From: Fragilaria crotonensis | Lineage: Eukaryota > Bacillariophyta > Fragilariophyceae > Fragilariales > Fragilariaceae | Assembly (NCBI GenBank): GCA_022925895.1 | Contig: JAKSYS010000569.1 | Span: forward strand, 1-41,394 | Direction: 5' to 3' | Length of the DNA stretch: 41,394 nucleotides | Shown here: positions 38,404 through 41,394 of the stretch, piece after piece | Numbering within the stretch: position 1 is the stretch's first letter | Layout of the letters: every line of letters begins with the position of its first letter | Notes under the pieces: model-generated | The model's database searches: none | What the model saw: only the letters and a program-made list of their open reading frames with translations | What the model was told of the DNA's origin: nothing | Made by a program: the position numbers and the translations under genes

Positions 38404-40365
38404 ATGTCGATGTACGAGGATATTGTCGATGACGATGGTGAACCTTTTATTGCTCCGACTCTACGAAGCAAGAAGAAATCATCTGAATTGGGTGTCGGTG
38501 TGTGCACCAATAGGGTCATCATTCTATTGCTTGTGGCGCTTTTGGCAGCAGGTGGAATTTGCTTTCAATCGGAGCTGACCGAACAGGCGAACCAAATCCG
38601 GACGGAGGAATCCACGATTTTGAAACTCCAAGAGGTGATTAAGGGACATGAAGAAGTTATTCAAAGGTTCAATACATCTGTCACGAACAGCGATGTCATG
38701 GATCAACTGCACGACTTGAAGGTTCAACTCAGAATGAATCAGAAGGATCTTACTGATCAAGTAAATTACGTTAAGCTGAATGTTGAGGCACAGTTGAAGG
38801 ATACGATGGATCAACTCAATCGAACAGTCGCTGAAGCGGAAGGCGCAATCAACGCAGAGGTTGAGATGGTCAAAGCGGACGTAGAAAGCTATGTCAGGAC
38901 GACACAAGACCAATTCAGCATGGAGAATTCATTCATGGTCTACCAATTGGCTGGAACCTTTACGTTGTTAAGTTGTTTGATCAGCATGTGGCACATGACG
39001 GCGCATCTCCGCAAGTTCAATGAACCAACAGTTCAGAGAAAGATTCTTGCCATCCTATGGATGTGTCCGATTTACGCAATCACATCCTGGTTCAGTCTGG
39101 TCTTTCGACCTGCGGAAGGGTACCTTGCAATTATCAAGGATTTCTACGAAGCCTATGTTATTTATCAATTCTTGAGTTTTTGCATTGCAGTTTTGGGACG
39201 AGGCGATCGCGAAGCCGTGGTGCAGATATTGACAAAGCATGCGTCGCACCTATCGCCTCCCTTTCGTTTCGATTCCTTATGCAACAAGAATCCCTATGAT
39301 AGTGACAGAGCCCTCGCGGGCGCTGTCTTGCTCCAGTGCCAAAGCTTCGCGATGCAATTTGTGTTCTTGAAGCCAACCACGACTCTTGCTGCCTTCGTTT
39401 TGGACAAGATACAATATTATGGACCCACTGGCAACCCTATGGATTATCGCTCGCCGCAGGTTTACATTGTTGGATTGCAGAATTTGAGTGTTTTCATTGC
39501 GTTCACGGGTCTCTTGAAATTCTACCATGCGGTTGACAAGGACCTTGCTTGGTGTCGTCCGTTCGCGAAGTTCCTATGTATCAAGGGAGTCGTCTTCATG
39601 ACGTTCTGGCAAGGGCTTGCAATCAGCGTCTTGGCGCAAACTACGGACGTCGGCGGCAACGATTCCTCCGAATGGGCGCGATCCGCTCAAAACTTTTTGA
39701 TTTGCTTGGAGATGCTCTTGTTCAGCATTGCTCATTTCTACACGTTTCCCACGGACGAGTGGGAAGAGGGGTACAGAGCCTCCCATGAAGGCGGGAAGTT
39801 CGGAGATACTATTGCATTGGGTGATTTCTTTCAAGATTTGAAACTCATCCTTCAAACTCAAAAGAAAAAGAAGAAGAAGAAGTCAGACGATGATAGCTTG
39901 GCTACTCTTGATGAAGCGGAGGAGGAGGATGAGGAGGATCTCATGTCCACGTCGAATGGAGGTAGTGTTTACGACGAAGAAAAGGCCATTAAGGATTTGA
40001 AGGAAGCCCTTCAAGATGCAGATGAGGACACCTGTGAACGAATGGGTGCCTTGGCAGATCGCATTCCGGATGACGGAGCCGACGCAGTCGCAGCCAGGAG
40101 CACTGTAGGTGGCGACGACGACCAGTATGATCCTGATGCACCCATGGGACAATATTCAGGTGGTTCGGAGCCTGCGTGGATGGCTGCGATCAAGGAAGTC
40201 GACGAGCTGGTAGTATCAGAACGAACGAGTTTGTTGAGCCCCCAACACGCTGAATCGTCGCTCCAGGAGATCCGATCACCCAACGAACAGCTTTTGAGAC
40301 CTAGCATCTTCACTACTCTGAGCGAGGTCGCGCGGACAAATCCTTACACTAACGACGAGAAGTAA
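38404..40365 (+). CDS. TMEM184/LAZ1-type multi-pass membrane protein (Solute_trans_a family)
   Basis: A 653-aa single-exon frame; I prefer ATG 38404 because upstream codons in the same frame only offer TTG. Residues 38-54 are an N-terminal membrane helix, followed by about 120 residues of coiled coil (repeated LKVQL, DQVNYVKLN, DQLNRTV units). From residue 179 come the seven-helix Ost-alpha/TMEM184 features: MWHMTAHLRKF, EPTVQRKILAILWMCPIYA, FYEAYVIYQFLSF, then LKPTTTLAAFVL and a C-terminal YTFP segment before the cytosolic tail. The tail carries a run of eight Lys near 486, then acidic clusters. Relatives act as organic solute transporters or in vacuolar and autophagy trafficking. The coiled-coil insertion after helix 1 is unusual. 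Confidence 0.88.
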   Translation: MSMYEDIVDDDGEPFIAPTLRSKKKSSELGVGVCTNRVIILLLVALLAAGGICFQSELTEQANQIRTEESTILKLQEVIKGHEEVIQRFNTSVTNSDVMDQLHDLKVQLRMNQKDLTDQVNYVKLNVEAQLKDTMDQLNRTVAEAEGAINAEVEMVKADVESYVRTTQDQFSMENSFMVYQLAGTFTLLSCLISMWHMTAHLRKFNEPTVQRKILAILWMCPIYAITSWFSLVFRPAEGYLAIIKDFYEAYVIYQFLSFCIAVLGRGDREAVVQILTKHASHLSPPFRFDSLCNKNPYDSDRALAGAVLLQCQSFAMQFVFLKPTTTLAAFVLDKIQYYGPTGNPMDYRSPQVYIVGLQNLSVFIAFTGLLKFYHAVDKDLAWCRPFAKFLCIKGVVFMTFWQGLAISVLAQTTDVGGNDSSEWARSAQNFLICLEMLLFSIAHFYTFPTDEWEEGYRASHEGGKFGDTIALGDFFQDLKLILQTQKKKKKKKSDDDSLATLDEAEEEDEEDLMSTSNGGSVYDEEKAIKDLKEALQDADEDTCERMGALADRIPDDGADAVAARSTVGGDDDQYDPDAPMGQYSGGSEPAWMAAIKEVDELVVSERTSLLSPQHAESSLQEIRSPNEQLLRPSIFTTLSEVARTNPYTNDEK

Positions 40366-40495
40366 GTTTTTGGATGCCCAGGGGCGGGGTAATGTGCGAA
40401 CGGATGTGTCTCTACTTTGTCTATTAGGAAAATTCATACGAAATAGGATTTGAGCTCCCGACAGTTGAACCGTAATCTAAAAATGTGCAATTATG

Positions 40496-41394
40496 TTATG
40501 GAGCTTGAGGCGACGGCGAAAATGAGCCCAAGTCATCAGAGTATTGCATAGCTGCTTCCAGACCGCCTCGAACAATCTGGCGGGCCACAAACAGACTCAA
40601 GTCCTTCTCGTTCCAATACGCGCTGTGCGCATTCAACGCCGCCACATATTCATTGGCACTTTCAATCTCACGTTCCTGCAACATGTAATCGATCCGTCGT
40701 CCGTGATTGAGCGATCCGCACATGGCTTGACGAGGCATGTCGCCGCCACTATCAGAGGCGCTGTCCGAGACTTCGTCATCGCCATATAATCCATCGAGGA
40801 GTCGAGCAGTCCGACTGCAGTCATTTGGGCTTCACGACTTCAATGACATGTTGCTGTGTCTTGATCGTTTCGTCCAGAAACTTCTTCCAGATGCGCTTCG
40901 TTTGGTATTGGACTCGAAAGCCACCGTTCCAGTGTGTCACAATGCGTGGTTCCACATCAGCATTGCGACTATCAATCAAAGGTTCGATGCGATAGGCAAC
41001 GGGATCGTAGGGGTGGAAGATGTTGAACACATTCCTGCAGCCGGTCAACTCATAATCAGAGTGCAAAGGCTCGTGAGGATTCCGAATCATGAGAAAGACT
41101 GCAATCGGAGACCCCAAGAAGAAGACGTTTTGAACTGGAAAGGAAAGCTGAGGATACGAGCTAATCGCGGGGCTCTGAACGTCGCTTTGAATTGATAATT
41201 GGGGATGGTCAAATTGCACTGGGTGTTCTCTATTCAAACGTGGTGAATACGTTTCGGGACTGTGCACTTCGGGAGGTGCGACTTGGTTGTCGAGAATATC
41301 CCACGTGATGATGGATCCCAATGAATGGCCAATCACGGATATATTGCCTTCAAATCCAGTCAAGTCTCGGAAAGTCTCGACAACGATATTCATC
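40496..41394 (-). CDS. DDHD-domain phospholipase, C-terminal part, cut by window end, two frameshifts
   Basis: The minus-strand frame enters at the window edge. It has the lipase motif GHSLGS (41330-41313), FLGSPIAVFLMIRN, and the DDHD-region segment FHPYDPVAYRIEPLI. It then breaks near 40828 and 40797, and the end continues to 40496 with RIDYMLQE, NEYVAALNAHSAYW and DLSLFVARQI, which close the DDHD domain (metal-binding Asp/His cluster). Both breaks fit loss of one C on the coding strand from a short C run (AAGCCCAAATG and GACTCCTCG). Family members (DDHD1/2, SEC23IP, plant SGR2) are phospholipase A1-type enzymes of the secretory pathway. The N-terminal part lies beyond the window. Confidence 0.85.

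Noticed and set aside
1-41394. tRNA, rRNA or other structural RNA genes
   Set aside because: I looked for tRNA-like arms and conserved rRNA words and saw none I could support by eye; a covariance-model scan would be decisive.

Overview
This window looks like nuclear DNA of a diatom, probably a pennate one. I base this on four things. A CP12 gene carries a signal peptide ending in the S-A-F motif used for import into complex plastids. Short spliceosomal introns with GTAAGT-type donors are present. Two Ty1/copia elements of the kind common in diatom genomes sit in the window. Two membrane-anchored leucine-rich-repeat (LRR) genes have the Cys-rich C-terminal cap I associate with diatom LRR families. 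The species cannot be fixed from this sequence alone.

Layout, left to right. 1-2521: a decayed fragment and an intact copy of an unrecognised gene family. 2848-4480 (-): a metallophosphoesterase. 4692-10794: Copia element 1, with 471-bp LTRs that differ at one base. 11730-12743 (-): a two-exon, plastid-targeted CP12 with two CP12-like modules and a microsatellite in its intron. 13569-16455 (+): SUV3 mitochondrial RNA helicase, convergent with an unrecognised probable organelle protein at 16530-17598 (-). 18375-18738 (+): spliceosomal SmF, whose first coding exon is only the ATG. 19885-22073 and 23648-25823 (-): tandem LRR membrane genes inside a segmental duplication of about 2.6 kb. Between them lies a 5' fragment copied from the dioxygenase gene at 36383. 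26514-32316: Copia element 2, with 111-bp LTRs, a gag separated from pol by one in-frame UGA, and a 5-bp target duplication; it interrupts an Ala/Glu/Lys-rich coiled-coil reading frame. 33500-34580 (+): a dead PIF/Harbinger transposase. 34820-35312 (-): a weak hypothetical gene. 36383-37501 (+): a secreted or ER 2-oxoglutarate/Fe(II) dioxygenase. 38404-40365 (+): a TMEM184/LAZ1-type membrane protein. 40496-41394 (-): the C-terminal part of a DDHD phospholipase, cut by the window end.

There is no operon logic. The genes are unrelated housekeeping and accessory loci separated by transposons, duplicated fragments and intergenic DNA unusually rich in GTAC. Many conserved genes carry single-base frameshifts. 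Where I could compare with the family or with a paralogue, most look like loss of one base from a 2-4 base homopolymer, so consensus sequencing error is a more likely cause than gene death. The most interesting items are the putative UGA readthrough and chromodomain-like segment of Copia 2, the double-module CP12, the ATG-only exon of SmF, the pol reading frame that runs into the LTR of Copia 1, and the GTAC islands.
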